Shown piece by piece: positions 25,687 through 33,844 of a stretch of 64,000 nt of DNA; position 1 is the stretch's first letter; each line of letters opens with the position of its first letter. Below the pieces are notes generated by a model. It did no database searches. It had not been told where the DNA came from and saw only the letters and a list, made by a program, of their open reading frames with translations. The translations under genes were made by a program, and so were the position numbers. The stretch is from positions 1-64,000 of the forward strand of contig NZ_FTNF01000003.1 of NCBI RefSeq assembly GCF_900156065.1. Direction: 5' to 3'. The DNA comes from Micromonospora avicenniae (GTDB lineage: Bacteria; Actinomycetota; Actinomycetes; Mycobacteriales; Micromonosporaceae).

Positions 25687-26850
25687 TCAGAGATACATGC
25701 CCGTACGGTGCTCGCCGTCGGCGCGGCGCGGCGCCTTGTCGCCGTCACCGAAGAACCGCTTGCCGCCGAACTCACCGTGCAACCGGTCGTCCAGCTCGTC
25801 GGCGAGCCCGGTCATCACCTGCACGGCCAGCATGAGGTGGGTGGGCTGGAAGTTGCGACCGAAGACGGGGATGGACGCCCACACCGTGTCGTCGGTGCAG
25901 TAGAGGCGGCCGATCGGCATCCGGTTGGTCAGCTCGGAGAGCTTGACGTAGAGCCGCTCGGTCGGCTCGACCTCGGTGAGCACCGGGGAGAAGACGTCGA
26001 CCAACGGTGGATTGTCCCGCACCCGGACGAAGACCATCGCCGATCCGGCCCGGATGTTGATGTCCCCGTCCGAGTCCACCTGCAACCGCTCCGAGTCGGA
26101 CTTGAGCATGGTGGAGACGACGGTGCGTACGCGCTCCTCCAGCGCCAGCACGTCGTTCTCCTCGTTCTGGGCGGCCACGGCCTCGACCAGCGCCTCGTCC
26201 AGGTCCTCCTCGACCACGCGCCCTGGACCGAACTCGCTCCGTGCGGTGCCCAGCGGCACCTCCGGCAGCGGCTCCCCCTCGGCGTCGTGGATCAGGTAGA
26301 CGAGGAACGCGGGATGCGGGGCGCCGTAGACGTCGCGCAGGGTGCGGGAGAGGAGGGCGGCGACGCGGCCCGGCTGGGTCGTGGTCGCGTCCAGGCCGAA
26401 GTATCCCGCGGACCCCTCGAGGACGCCGGGCGGAGACCAACCCAGCGCGATCATGTCCGCCACGGCCGCCCGGTCCAGCCGGTAGCCGTCCGGCAGGGCC
26501 GCGTTTCCGACGGCCCGCGCGGAGAGCCGGCCCTCCTCGCCCACGTCGATCCCGATGGAGTAGACGGCGTCGCCGGTGCCGGAGGCGGTCGGGTCGAGGG
26601 TCAACTCGACGTGCGCGCCCGCCGGGAGTTCGGGCAGCAGTTCGGCGAGCGCCCGGGCGAACTCCTGCCATGCCTGGGTCACCTTGGCCCGCAGGTCAGC
26701 CGTGCTCGGCTCGTCGAGCAGAACCGACTCCTGGTGCTCCGGCTGGTCCGAGGTGGCGCCGGATGAGTGTGCCGGGGTGGCCGCCGGCTGCGGGGCCGAG
26801 GCAGCGCCGGGCGGTTCACCGGGCGGCGCCGAGGGGTGGTCTGCCGTCAT
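25687..26850 (-). CDS. YbjN / type III-secretion-chaperone-like protein with HbYX-like C-terminus
   Basis: A 387-residue protein. A Pro/Ala-rich N-terminus (1-45) is followed by two domains that resemble the actinobacterial 'T3SS (YopN, CesT) and YbjN peptide-binding chaperone' family, the second containing VRTVVSTMLKSDSERLQVDSDGDI and ERLYVKLSELTNRMPIGRLY. The tail is Gly/Lys-rich and ends TGMYL. Its last residues match the hydrophobic-Tyr-X proteasome docking pattern and resemble the TGQYL end of Bpa. ATG 26850 follows GGAGG by five bases; TAGGGT lies at 26876-26881. Function is unknown. Confidence 0.75.
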   Translation of the reverse strand: MTADHPSAPPGEPPGAASAPQPAATPAHSSGATSDQPEHQESVLLDEPSTADLRAKVTQAWQEFARALAELLPELPAGAHVELTLDPTASGTGDAVYSIGIDVGEEGRLSARAVGNAALPDGYRLDRAAVADMIALGWSPPGVLEGSAGYFGLDATTTQPGRVAALLSRTLRDVYGAPHPAFLVYLIHDAEGEPLPEVPLGTARSEFGPGRVVEEDLDEALVEAVAAQNEENDVLALEERVRTVVSTMLKSDSERLQVDSDGDINIRAGSAMVFVRVRDNPPLVDVFSPVLTEVEPTERLYVKLSELTNRMPIGRLYCTDDTVWASIPVFGRNFQPTHLMLAVQVMTGLADELDDRLHGEFGGKRFFGDGDKAPRRADGEHRTGMYL

Positions 26851-26961
26851 GATCGCCTCCGTCCGTCAAGGTCACCCTACTCACGGAGTCTCGCGGACGA
26901 ACCAGCCCCGACCGTGATCGGACAAACCCGCGCGAGACGCCACGGGAGGTGGGGCCCAGCC

Positions 26962-27216
26962 TCAGGAGGCGGGATCCGCCCCGAGCTCGACCGGCCAGGA
27001 CGCGGCGAGGGCGCTGAGCCGCACGGCCGCGTCGGCCGGGTCGGCGCCGCGCCCCACGGCCAGCCCGAAAAGGTACGCAGAGACCGGCGCGCCTGGCCTG
27101 AGCACCTGGTGGGCCACATCCTTCGCGAGGCCGAGCACGGCCGGGACCGGCACCTGCGCCGGATCGAGACCCAGCTCGGCGCAGGCAGCTGTGACCCAGT
27201 CGTCCATCACCGTCAT
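26962..27216 (-). CDS. DUF6457 protein, partner of MobA
   Basis: An 84-residue protein ([19 protein letters not shown]) ending in [16 protein letters not shown] sequence, with [24 protein letters not shown] in the middle. It matches my memory of DUF6457, often next to or fused with MobA in actinobacteria. ATG 27216 overlaps the mobA stop as ATGA and follows GGAGGAG by about eight bases; a GTG nine bases earlier lies on top of that ribosome site. Translational coupling suggests a role in molybdenum cofactor work, but no function is known. Confidence 0.75.
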   Translation of the reverse strand: MTVMDDWVTAACAELGLDPAQVPVPAVLGLAKDVAHQVLRPGAPVSAYLFGLAVGRGADPADAAVRLSALAASWPVELGADPAS

Positions 27217-27905
27217 CGCGCCCACTCCTCCGCCCGGCGTACGTCCTGGTCAGTGTCGCAGTCGAACCACGGTGGCGGGCCGGCACCGGCCCAGGCCACC
27301 TCCCGCACGGTCATTCCGTCCAGCAGGGCGCGTACCGGGGTGCCGGCGAGTCCGCCGCCCCGACCGTTGGCGAGTCGGGCCAGCGCGCCTCGAAGCGCCG
27401 GAACCCGCCACACACCGCAGAGCGTCTGCCGCCGCCCCTCGGCGTCGACGTAGCAGGCACCGTCGGCGCCCGCAGGCGCGAGCGCGCCCAGCAGGACGGC
27501 GACCGCCTCCCGGGTGAGCAGGGGCAGGTCCGCCGCGAGCAGGGCGACGGTGGTGGCGTCGGAGTCGAGCAGGGCGAGACCGGCCGCCGCGGCCGCGACC
27601 GGCCCACCGCCGGGTGGTTGTTCGCGGGTGACCCGTACGTCCGGCGGTGCCGGGTCGGCCGGCCCGACCAGGATCCGCGGGGCGGCGTCGGCGACCGCGG
27701 CCAGCACCCGGTCCCGCATCGACCGGCCGGCGACCGGCAGCGCCGGTTTGTCGACGCCGCCCATCCGCCGCGCCGCCCCGCCCGCGAGCACCACCGCCGC
27801 GTACCTTCCCGAGGAGCCCTCTTCAACCTGCACCCCGCGATGCGCGCGCACCGCGTTCGGGCTCGCGGCCCGATGGGCGGCGAGGGGAGGTCGGAAAGAG
27901 CTCAC
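27213..27905 (-). CDS. mobA: Molybdenum cofactor guanylyltransferase
   Basis: A 230-residue MobA-type nucleotidyltransferase that attaches GMP to molybdopterin to form the bis-MGD cofactor. The GTP-binding signature is [35 protein letters not shown] carries the Mg-binding Asp, and [17 protein letters not shown] closes the fold. GTG 27905 lies six bases after TACCGT; GTG 27833 is a shorter alternative that still keeps the fold. It is divergent from fdhD, with which it shares a 51-base gap, and is coupled to the DUF6457 gene. Confidence 0.88.
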   Translation of the reverse strand: MSSFRPPLAAHRAASPNAVRAHRGVQVEEGSSGRYAAVVLAGGAARRMGGVDKPALPVAGRSMRDRVLAAVADAAPRILVGPADPAPPDVRVTREQPPGGGPVAAAAAGLALLDSDATTVALLAADLPLLTREAVAVLLGALAPAGADGACYVDAEGRRQTLCGVWRVPALRGALARLANGRGGGLAGTPVRALLDGMTVREVAWAGAGPPPWFDCDTDQDVRRAEEWAR

Positions 27906-27911
27906 TCCGCA

Positions 27912-27917
27912 ACGGTA
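27912..27917 (-). promoter_or_regulatory. TACCGT -10 box of mobA (leaderless)
   Basis: On the minus strand TACCGT ends six bases before GTG 27905. On the plus strand CAGGAT (27945-27950) stands six bases before fdhD GTG 27957, so two divergent leaderless promoters would share 51 bases. Confidence 0.45.
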
Positions 27918-27956
27918 GCCGTGCGGACGCCTCGACACTGGGTGCAGGATGTCGGG

Positions 27957-28811
27957 GTGGGACGGGCAGCTGACCGACGTGGCGTAATCCGGATCGACCT
28001 CGACGCGGCGGAGGGTCGTACCTCGGTCCGGCGACCGGACACCATCGCGGCCGAGGAACCGCTCGAGATCCGGGTGGGCGCGGCCGGGCCGGGTCGACGC
28101 CGACCGCTGGCGGTGACCATGCGTACGCCCGGCGACGACCTCGACCTGGCGCTCGGTTTTCTGCTGACCGAGGGCCTGATCAGGTCGACCGACGACGTGC
28201 AGACCGCCCAGCTCTGCGCCGGGGCGGAGACGCCCAACACGTACAACGTGGTGGATGTGGTGCTCGCGCCCGGCGTGCCGGAACCGGCGACGGACCCGGC
28301 CCGGAACTTCTACACCACCAGTTCGTGCGGCGTGTGCGGCAAGGCCAGCATCGAGGCGGTCCGGACCAGATCGCTCTTTCCCGTCCGCGACGATCCGCTG
28401 ACGGTGCCGGCCGCGGTGCTGGCCGACCTGCCGGACCGGCTGCGTGCGTCGCAGCGTGGTTTCGAGCGGACCGGCGGGCTGCACGCGGCGGGCCTGTTCA
28501 CGCCGGACGGGAAACTGGTCGTCCTCCGCGAGGACGTGGGCCGGCACAACGCCGTGGACAAGGTGATCGGTTGGGCGGTACGCGAACGAAGGTTGCCACT
28601 CGCCAATCACCTGCTGCTCGTCTCCGGCCGGGCCAGCTTCGAGCTGACCCAGAAGGCCTGGATGGCCGGCGTACCGCTGCTGGCCGCGGTGTCCGCGCCG
28701 AGCACCCTCGCGGTCGACCTCGCGGAGGAGGCCGGGCTGACCCTGGTCGGCTTCCTCCGCGGCCGGACCATGAACGTCTACGCCGGCCCACAACGGGTCA
28801 CCGTCGATTGA
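27957..28811 (+). CDS. fdhD: Formate dehydrogenase accessory sulfurtransferase FdhD
   Basis: A 284-residue FdhD, which passes sulfur from cysteine desulfurase to the bis-MGD cofactor of formate dehydrogenase. The sulfur-binding CxxC is [10 protein letters not shown] with Cys124 and Cys127. The conserved [18 protein letters not shown] and [15 protein letters not shown] motifs are present. GTG 27957 is chosen for length and for the CAGGAT box. No formate dehydrogenase subunit gene is in the window. The divergent mobA supplies the cofactor that FdhD modifies. Confidence 0.93.
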   Translation: MGRAADRRGVIRIDLDAAEGRTSVRRPDTIAAEEPLEIRVGAAGPGRRRPLAVTMRTPGDDLDLALGFLLTEGLIRSTDDVQTAQLCAGAETPNTYNVVDVVLAPGVPEPATDPARNFYTTSSCGVCGKASIEAVRTRSLFPVRDDPLTVPAAVLADLPDRLRASQRGFERTGGLHAAGLFTPDGKLVVLREDVGRHNAVDKVIGWAVRERRLPLANHLLLVSGRASFELTQKAWMAGVPLLAAVSAPSTLAVDLAEEAGLTLVGFLRGRTMNVYAGPQRVTVD

Positions 28812-28871
28812 CGCTCGCGGACCGCGGTCAGCCGAACAGGTCGAGCCGGGCGGCGGCGTTCCGCGGCGTCG

Positions 28872-29912
28872 TCAACGGGACGGGCGACGCCTTCGCTTCC
28901 GGCTGCGGACCACACCCGGTGACCCGACCAGCGGCCAGCCGTCCAACTCCGAGGGTGGTACGCCCCGGCGGAGCAGGTCGTCGAGGAGCAGCGCCAACGA
29001 GTAGTCGGGGTGCTCGGCGAGCGCCCGTTCCAGGGCCACCGCCGCCAGGGCGCCCTGGCCCGCGCGCCAGGCGGCGAAGGCCAGCAGACTCGCCGGAGCG
29101 GCGATCAGGTCCGGCTCGGCTCGGCGCAGCACGTCGGTCCAGAGCGCGATGTCCCGATCCCGCCCGTCGGTGCGTTCCCAGGCGTGGTCGCGTACCTCGA
29201 TCCGGGTGAGGAGCAGGCTGAGCCAGGCCACCTCGTCGTCGCTGAGCCGCTCACCCCGGCGCTGCCGGCGCATCGCCTCCCGTACGGCGACCACGCCGGC
29301 CGTACGCACCTGCCCTTCGTCCAGCTGCTCGCCAGTGGGTGGGAGCAGGCGCGCCAGCCGCTGCTCGGCGGCGGCGGTGGCCCGTCGCATCGCCACCCGC
29401 GCCGGCCCGTCCACCGGCGCCACCTGTGCCACCAACGCACCTCGGTCGGGGAGCGCCACCTGGCCGGCGTAGACCGCCGACGCGCTGACCTCGCTGGTGC
29501 CGGGCTCGTACGGCCGGCCCTCGGCTGGGCAGCATCCCGCCTCGGCACAGAGGTACGACCACCAGCGACCATCGGTGACGCGCAGCGCGTCGAGCAGCAC
29601 CAGCCCGGCCTCACCGAGTGCGCCACGAACCGCGTCCACGGCGGGCGTGGCCCGGTCCACCGGGCCGTAGCCGACCACGGTGGCGGCGTCGGCGCGCTGC
29701 CGCTGGACGACGCTCGCGAGATGCCGGGCGGGGCCGGCCTGATCCTCGGCCGGGTCGGGCAGGTCCGCGCGGGCTGCGAAGACGACCCGCCGGCCGCGCA
29801 TCGCCACCACGACCACGCTGTCGGCGGGATGGAAGCCGAGCAGGTACGGCACGGCGGCGAGCAGGTCGGCGGGTGAGCGTACGGCGAGGCGGGGCGGTTC
29901 GGTCGATGCCAT
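28872..29912 (-). CDS. DUF4192 family protein
   Basis: A 346-residue soluble actinobacterial DUF4192 protein: SPADLLAAVPYLLGFHPADSVVVVAM at the start, ASVVQRQRADAATVVGYG, and a C-terminal helical segment LLAFAAWRAGQGALAAVALERAL followed by a basic end RSRKRRRRPSR. The function is unknown. ATG 29912 (MASTEPPRLAV) is chosen with CAGGCT six bases upstream; an ORF extension to 29984 has no family homology and crosses an inverted repeat. Confidence 0.85.
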   Translation of the reverse strand: MASTEPPRLAVRSPADLLAAVPYLLGFHPADSVVVVAMRGRRVVFAARADLPDPAEDQAGPARHLASVVQRQRADAATVVGYGPVDRATPAVDAVRGALGEAGLVLLDALRVTDGRWWSYLCAEAGCCPAEGRPYEPGTSEVSASAVYAGQVALPDRGALVAQVAPVDGPARVAMRRATAAAEQRLARLLPPTGEQLDEGQVRTAGVVAVREAMRRQRRGERLSDDEVAWLSLLLTRIEVRDHAWERTDGRDRDIALWTDVLRRAEPDLIAAPASLLAFAAWRAGQGALAAVALERALAEHPDYSLALLLDDLLRRGVPPSELDGWPLVGSPGVVRSRKRRRRPSR

Positions 29913-29952
29913 GTCGGCAGCCTGCGACCGATCGGGTACGCTCCGCAGCCCC

Positions 29953-29980
29953 CTGTGGACGACACGCCCGTCGTCCACAG
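29953..29980. promoter_or_regulatory. Perfect inverted repeat formed by two facing DnaA-box-like sites
   Basis: CTGTGGACGAC (29953-29963) and its exact complement (29970-29980) face each other across six bases. Each arm contains TGTGGACGA, one base off the actinobacterial DnaA box TTGTCCACA in reverse. It lies 41 bases upstream of the DUF4192 gene and about 210 bases upstream of the kinase gene. Confidence 0.55.
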
Positions 29981-30176
29981 TCACGCAGCGTGTTTATCCA
30001 GCTCAGCCGCGACCACGATCGCCCGCACACCCGGTCGGCGGCGCGCGCTCACGCACCTGCCCCGACCCCCTCGCACCGCCGGCCGGCGCCCGGAGCGCCG
30101 CGAAGATCGGGCCGGTGACCGGGTGAGCGGTGTGGACCGCGGGGTCGGTGGCGGGCGGAGATCCGGTCGGACGGGT

Positions 30177-30182
30177 TACCGT
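30177..30182 (+). promoter_or_regulatory. TACCGT -10 box of fructosamine kinase-moaA-moaD unit (leaderless)
   Basis: TACCGT ends six bases before ATG 30189. Confidence 0.5.
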
Positions 30183-30188
30183 GCCGGG

Positions 30189-31103
30189 ATGGACCTCGCG
30201 TACCTGCGGGCGCATCCGGCACAGCTGCCGACGTTCCTCACCCATCAGCGGATCCGGGAGACCCCGGTTCCCGGCGGGGACATCTGCGCCGCGTCCCGGC
30301 TGACCCTCGACGACGGTCACTCGATCTTCGCCAAGTCCTGGCCGGAACGCTCCGACCGCCCGGTCCCGGACGGCTTCTTCGCGGCCGAGGCCGCCGGGCT
30401 GCGCTGGCTCCGGGAAGCGGACGCGGTGCCGGTGCCCGAGGTGGTCGTGGTGCTGCCGGAGCTGCTCGCCCTCGACTGGGTGCAGCCCGGCGACCCGACG
30501 CCGGAGGCGGCCGAGCGCTTCGGCCGGGAACTGGCGGCCCTGCACCGGGCCGGCGCGCAGGCCTTCGGGGCACCCTGGAACGGCTTCATCGGGGCGCTGC
30601 CGCAGGACAACACGCCCGACGACGGACCGTGGTCGCAGTGGTTCGCCCACCGGCGGCTCACCCCGTACCTGCGCCGCTCGGTGGAGAACGGCGCGCTGAC
30701 CGCCGCCGAGGCCGCCCTGGTGGAGAAGGTGGTCGAGCGGATCGGTGAGTTCGGCGGGGACGAACCCCCGGCACGGATCCATGGCGATCTGTGGCCGGGC
30801 AATGTGCTCTGGGGCGCCGACGAGCGGGTCTGGCTGGTGGACCCGGCCGCGCACGGCGGACACCGGGAGACCGACCTGGCCCAGTTGGCGCTCTTCGGCG
30901 GGGCGCCGCACCTGGACCGCATTCTCGCCGGGTACGAGCAGGTCTGGCCGCTGGCCGACGGGTGGCGGGAACGCGTGCCGCTGCACCAACTGCATCTCCT
31001 GCTCGTGCACACCGCGCTGTTCGGCGCCACTTACCGCGATGCGGTCAACCGCGCGGCCCGATCCGCCCTCACCGGGCTCAACCACGCTACGGTCGACGGG
31101 TGA
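30189..31103 (+). CDS. Fructosamine kinase family protein
   Basis: A 304-residue fructosamine-3-kinase-family protein. The kinase-like fold shows IFAKSWPERSD (ATP-binding Lys), AEAAGLRWLREADAVPVPEVV, the catalytic loop RIHGDLWPGNVLW and the metal Asp in VDPAAHGGHRETDLAQLALFG. Members phosphorylate ketoamines to reverse protein glycation. The stop overlaps moaA by GTGA, so it is probably co-transcribed with moaA and moaD without an obvious functional link. Confidence 0.9.
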   Translation: MDLAYLRAHPAQLPTFLTHQRIRETPVPGGDICAASRLTLDDGHSIFAKSWPERSDRPVPDGFFAAEAAGLRWLREADAVPVPEVVVVLPELLALDWVQPGDPTPEAAERFGRELAALHRAGAQAFGAPWNGFIGALPQDNTPDDGPWSQWFAHRRLTPYLRRSVENGALTAAEAALVEKVVERIGEFGGDEPPARIHGDLWPGNVLWGADERVWLVDPAAHGGHRETDLAQLALFGGAPHLDRILAGYEQVWPLADGWRERVPLHQLHLLLVHTALFGATYRDAVNRAARSALTGLNHATVDG

Positions 31104-32113
31104 AGGCCACCCACCCGTCCGACGGCGTCCTCGTCGATCGGTACGGACGCATCGCCCGGGACCTGCGCGTCTCATTGACCGACAAGTGCAACCTTCGGTG
31201 CACGTACTGCATGCCGGCGGAGGGACTACCCTGGCTGGCCGGGCCGCAGCTGCTCACCGACGATGAGATCGTCCGGCTGGTCGGCGTCGCCGTGCGACGG
31301 CTCGGCGTGACCGAGGTGCGGTTCACCGGCGGCGAACCGCTGATCCGCCCCGGGTTGCTGGACATCGTGGCCGCGGTGGCCGCGCTCGAACCACGCCCGA
31401 GGATCTCGCTGACCACCAACGGCATCGGCCTGGACCGGCTCGCTCCGGCTCTGCACGCTGCCGGCCTCGACCGGGTGAACGTATCGCTGGACACCCTGGA
31501 CGCGGACCGGTTCACCGCGCTGACCCGCCGCCCGCGACTCGACGCCGTACTGGCCGGTCTGGCCGGTGCCGCGGCCGCCGGTCTCACTCCGGTGAAGATC
31601 AACAGCGTGCTGATGCGCGGGGTGAACGACGACGAGGCCCCGGCCCTGCTCCGCTTCGCGCTCACCCACGGTTACGAGCTGCGGTTCATCGAGCAGATGC
31701 CGTTGGACGCGCAGCACGGCTGGGACCGGGCCGCCATGGTCACCGCCGACGAGATCCTCGCGTCGCTGCGGCGCGAGTTCGACCTGCGTACCGATCCGGT
31801 CGAGCGGGGATCGGCACCCGCCGAGACCTGGCTGGTCGACGGCGGCCCGGCCCGGGTCGGGGTGATCGCCAGCGTCACCCGCCCGTTCTGCGGCGACTGC
31901 GACCGCACCCGGCTGACCGCCGACGGTCAGGTCCGCGCCTGCCTCTTCGCCACCGAGGAGTCCGACCTGCGAGGCGCGCTGCGTGCCGGGGTGGACGACG
32001 AGGGCCTGGCGGACCGCTGGCGCCGTGCGATGTGGGGCAAACGGGCCGGTCATGGCATCGACGACCCGACCTTCCTGCAACCAGCCCGGCCCATGTCCGC
32101 CATCGGAGGGTGA
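31100..32113 (+). CDS. moaA: GTP 3',8-cyclase MoaA
   Basis: A 337-residue radical SAM enzyme that starts molybdopterin synthesis by rearranging GTP. The N-terminal cluster motif CNLRCTYC holds Cys30, Cys34 and Cys37. RFTGGEPLIRPG and ISLTTNGIGL follow. The C-terminal cluster lies in FCGDCDRTRLTADGQVRACLF, and the tail ends SAIGG with the double Gly needed for activity. GTG 31100 overlaps the upstream stop as GTGA, so it cannot have its own leader here. moaD follows three bases after the stop. Confidence 0.96.
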   Translation: MKATHPSDGVLVDRYGRIARDLRVSLTDKCNLRCTYCMPAEGLPWLAGPQLLTDDEIVRLVGVAVRRLGVTEVRFTGGEPLIRPGLLDIVAAVAALEPRPRISLTTNGIGLDRLAPALHAAGLDRVNVSLDTLDADRFTALTRRPRLDAVLAGLAGAAAAGLTPVKINSVLMRGVNDDEAPALLRFALTHGYELRFIEQMPLDAQHGWDRAAMVTADEILASLRREFDLRTDPVERGSAPAETWLVDGGPARVGVIASVTRPFCGDCDRTRLTADGQVRACLFATEESDLRGALRAGVDDEGLADRWRRAMWGKRAGHGIDDPTFLQPARPMSAIGG

Positions 32114-32115
32114 CA

Positions 32116-32391
32116 ATGACCGACCGGACGCCCCTGGTCACGACCGCGACGCTGACTGTCCGCTACTTCGCCGGGGCGCGGGCCGCCGCCGGCCGGAGCG
32201 AGGAGACGACTCCGGCCGGACGGTCGCTCGACGACATCACCGCTGAGCTGGCCGTACGTCACGGCGCCCGGCTGGAGGCGGTACTACGGGTGGCGAGTTT
32301 CCTCGTCGACGGTGTGGTCTGTCATGATCGACACACACCGCTGCCGGCCGGGGCGACGATCGACGTCCTGCCCCCCTTCGCGGGCGGCTGA
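32116..32391 (+). CDS. moaD: MoaD/ThiS family sulfur carrier (molybdopterin synthase small subunit)
   Basis: A 91-residue ubiquitin-like sulfur carrier. VRYFAGARAAAGR at the start and the C-terminal PPFAGG end, whose last Gly is thiocarboxylated, fit MoaD. It gives sulfur to cyclic pyranopterin monophosphate on MoaE (encoded at 44222-44650). ATG 32116 follows GGAGGG. It lies right after moaA and 10 bases before the phosphoesterase gene. Confidence 0.9.
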   Translation: MTDRTPLVTTATLTVRYFAGARAAAGRSEETTPAGRSLDDITAELAVRHGARLEAVLRVASFLVDGVVCHDRHTPLPAGATIDVLPPFAGG

Positions 32392-32401
32392 GGGAGGACG
32401 T

Positions 32402-33646
32402 GTGCTGTCGGCTCTGGGGTTCGTGGGCACCCTCGCCCTGATCACCGGCCTGCTCCATCTCTACCTGTGGAAACGCCTGGTTCGGGACACCACCCGGCCG
32501 GGCCGCTGGCGGCGGATCGGCGGCATCGTCGCCGTGGTGCTCGCGGTGCTGGTGCCGGCCACGATGGCGGGCACCCGGGCCGAGCTGTACTGGCTGGCCT
32601 GGCCCGGCTACCTCTGGCTCGCGCTGATGTTCTACCTGCTGGTGCTGCTGCTGGCGCTCGAGGTGCCGATGTTGGTAGCCCGGCTGGCGCTGCGCCGCCG
32701 GGCGGTCACCGCCGAGCCCACGACCGCCGCCCCCGAGCCGGTGCTGGTGGGTGGCGCCGGACCGGCCGAGCCGCCGGCCGCCGCGGCGGTCGACCAGCCC
32801 GACCACGACCCGTCGCGCCGGTTGCTGCTGGCCCGTGGGGCCGCGGTCTTCGCCGGGCTCACCGCCGTCGGCATCACGGGGTACGGCGTACGCAGCGCCT
32901 TCGGGCCGCCGGAGCTGGACCGGGTACGCATTCCGCTCGCCAAGCTCCCCCGCGGCATGGACGGCCTGCGCATCGCCACCGTCTCCGACATCCACCTGGG
33001 ACCGCTGCTCGGCCGGGCACACACCGAACGCATCGTGGCCATGATCAACCGGCTCGACGCGGACCTCGTGGCGGTGGTCGGCGACCTCGTCGACGGCACG
33101 GTCGCCTCGCTCGGCGAGGCGGCCGCACCCCTGCGAGGCCTGCGTTCCCGCCACGGCAGCTACTTCGTGACCGGCAACCACGAGTACTACTCCGGGGTGG
33201 AGGAGTGGGTGCAGGAGCTGGACCGGCTCGGGCTGCGGGTGCTCCAGAACCGTCGGGTGGAGATTCCCGCGCGGGGCGGCGTACTCGATCTGGCCGGCGT
33301 GAACGACGTCTCCGGACGCGGTACCGGGCTCGCCGCCGGACCGGACTACGGGGCAGCGCTCGCCGATCGTGATCCGTCCCGCCCGGTGGTGCTGCTCGCG
33401 CACCAGCCGGTCGCGGCGACGGAGGCGGCGAAGTACGGCGTGGATCTGCAACTGTCCGGGCACACCCACGGCGGACAGATGGTGCCGTTCAACCTGGCGG
33501 TCGACCTGGAACAACCGATCGTCTCCGGGTTGGGTGAGGTCGACGGCACGAAGGTCTACGTCACCAACGGCGCCGGCTTCTGGGGCCCGCCGGTCCGAGT
33601 CGGCGCTCCACCCCAGATCACCCTGGTAGAACTCCGCACCCCCTGA
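32402..33646 (+). CDS. Membrane metallophosphoesterase
   Basis: A 414-residue protein. The N-terminal 180 residues have three membrane helices plus a fourth (RLLLARGAAVFAGLTAVGI). The calcineurin-like domain carries all metal motifs: SDIHLGPLLG, VGDLVDG, GNHEYYSG, LLAHQP and SGHTHGGQ. It is like YkuE-type enzymes, some of which act on lipid or nucleotide phosphates; the substrate here is unknown. GTG 32402 follows GGGAGG by five to six bases. It is last in the moaA unit. Confidence 0.9.
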   Translation: MLSALGFVGTLALITGLLHLYLWKRLVRDTTRPGRWRRIGGIVAVVLAVLVPATMAGTRAELYWLAWPGYLWLALMFYLLVLLLALEVPMLVARLALRRRAVTAEPTTAAPEPVLVGGAGPAEPPAAAAVDQPDHDPSRRLLLARGAAVFAGLTAVGITGYGVRSAFGPPELDRVRIPLAKLPRGMDGLRIATVSDIHLGPLLGRAHTERIVAMINRLDADLVAVVGDLVDGTVASLGEAAAPLRGLRSRHGSYFVTGNHEYYSGVEEWVQELDRLGLRVLQNRRVEIPARGGVLDLAGVNDVSGRGTGLAAGPDYGAALADRDPSRPVVLLAHQPVAATEAAKYGVDLQLSGHTHGGQMVPFNLAVDLEQPIVSGLGEVDGTKVYVTNGAGFWGPPVRVGAPPQITLVELRTP

Positions 33647-33675
33647 CCCCCACCCTCTCCCCATTCCCGCCCGTT

Positions 33676-33730
33676 GATCATGAAGTTGTCGTCGTGACAC
33701 GCCGATTGAGCAGGCGATAACTTCATGATC
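33676..33730. repeat. Inverted repeat GATCATGAAGTT, likely dispersed intergenic palindrome
   Basis: Perfect 12-base arms (33676-33687 and 33719-33730) extend to about 19 bases with mismatches; the loop is 31 bases. The sequence is AT-richer than its surroundings. It may terminate the phosphoesterase unit. I recall similar GATCATGAAGTT elements in Micromonospora intergenic DNA but cannot check it. Confidence 0.7.
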
Positions 33731-33844
33731 GATGCGCTTGGTGGGTGCTTGGGCGGGGAGGTCATGGGGGCGGGGGTGGATTGCGCTTGTCACGTGTGTG
33801 CGTGGCGGCGGGCGCGGTCCCGGGCGGGCGTGACAGGATGCGGC

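Noticed and set aside
31050..31105. Molybdenum-cofactor riboswitch upstream of moaA.
   Set aside because: moaA overlaps the upstream kinase gene by GTGA, so there is no leader space.
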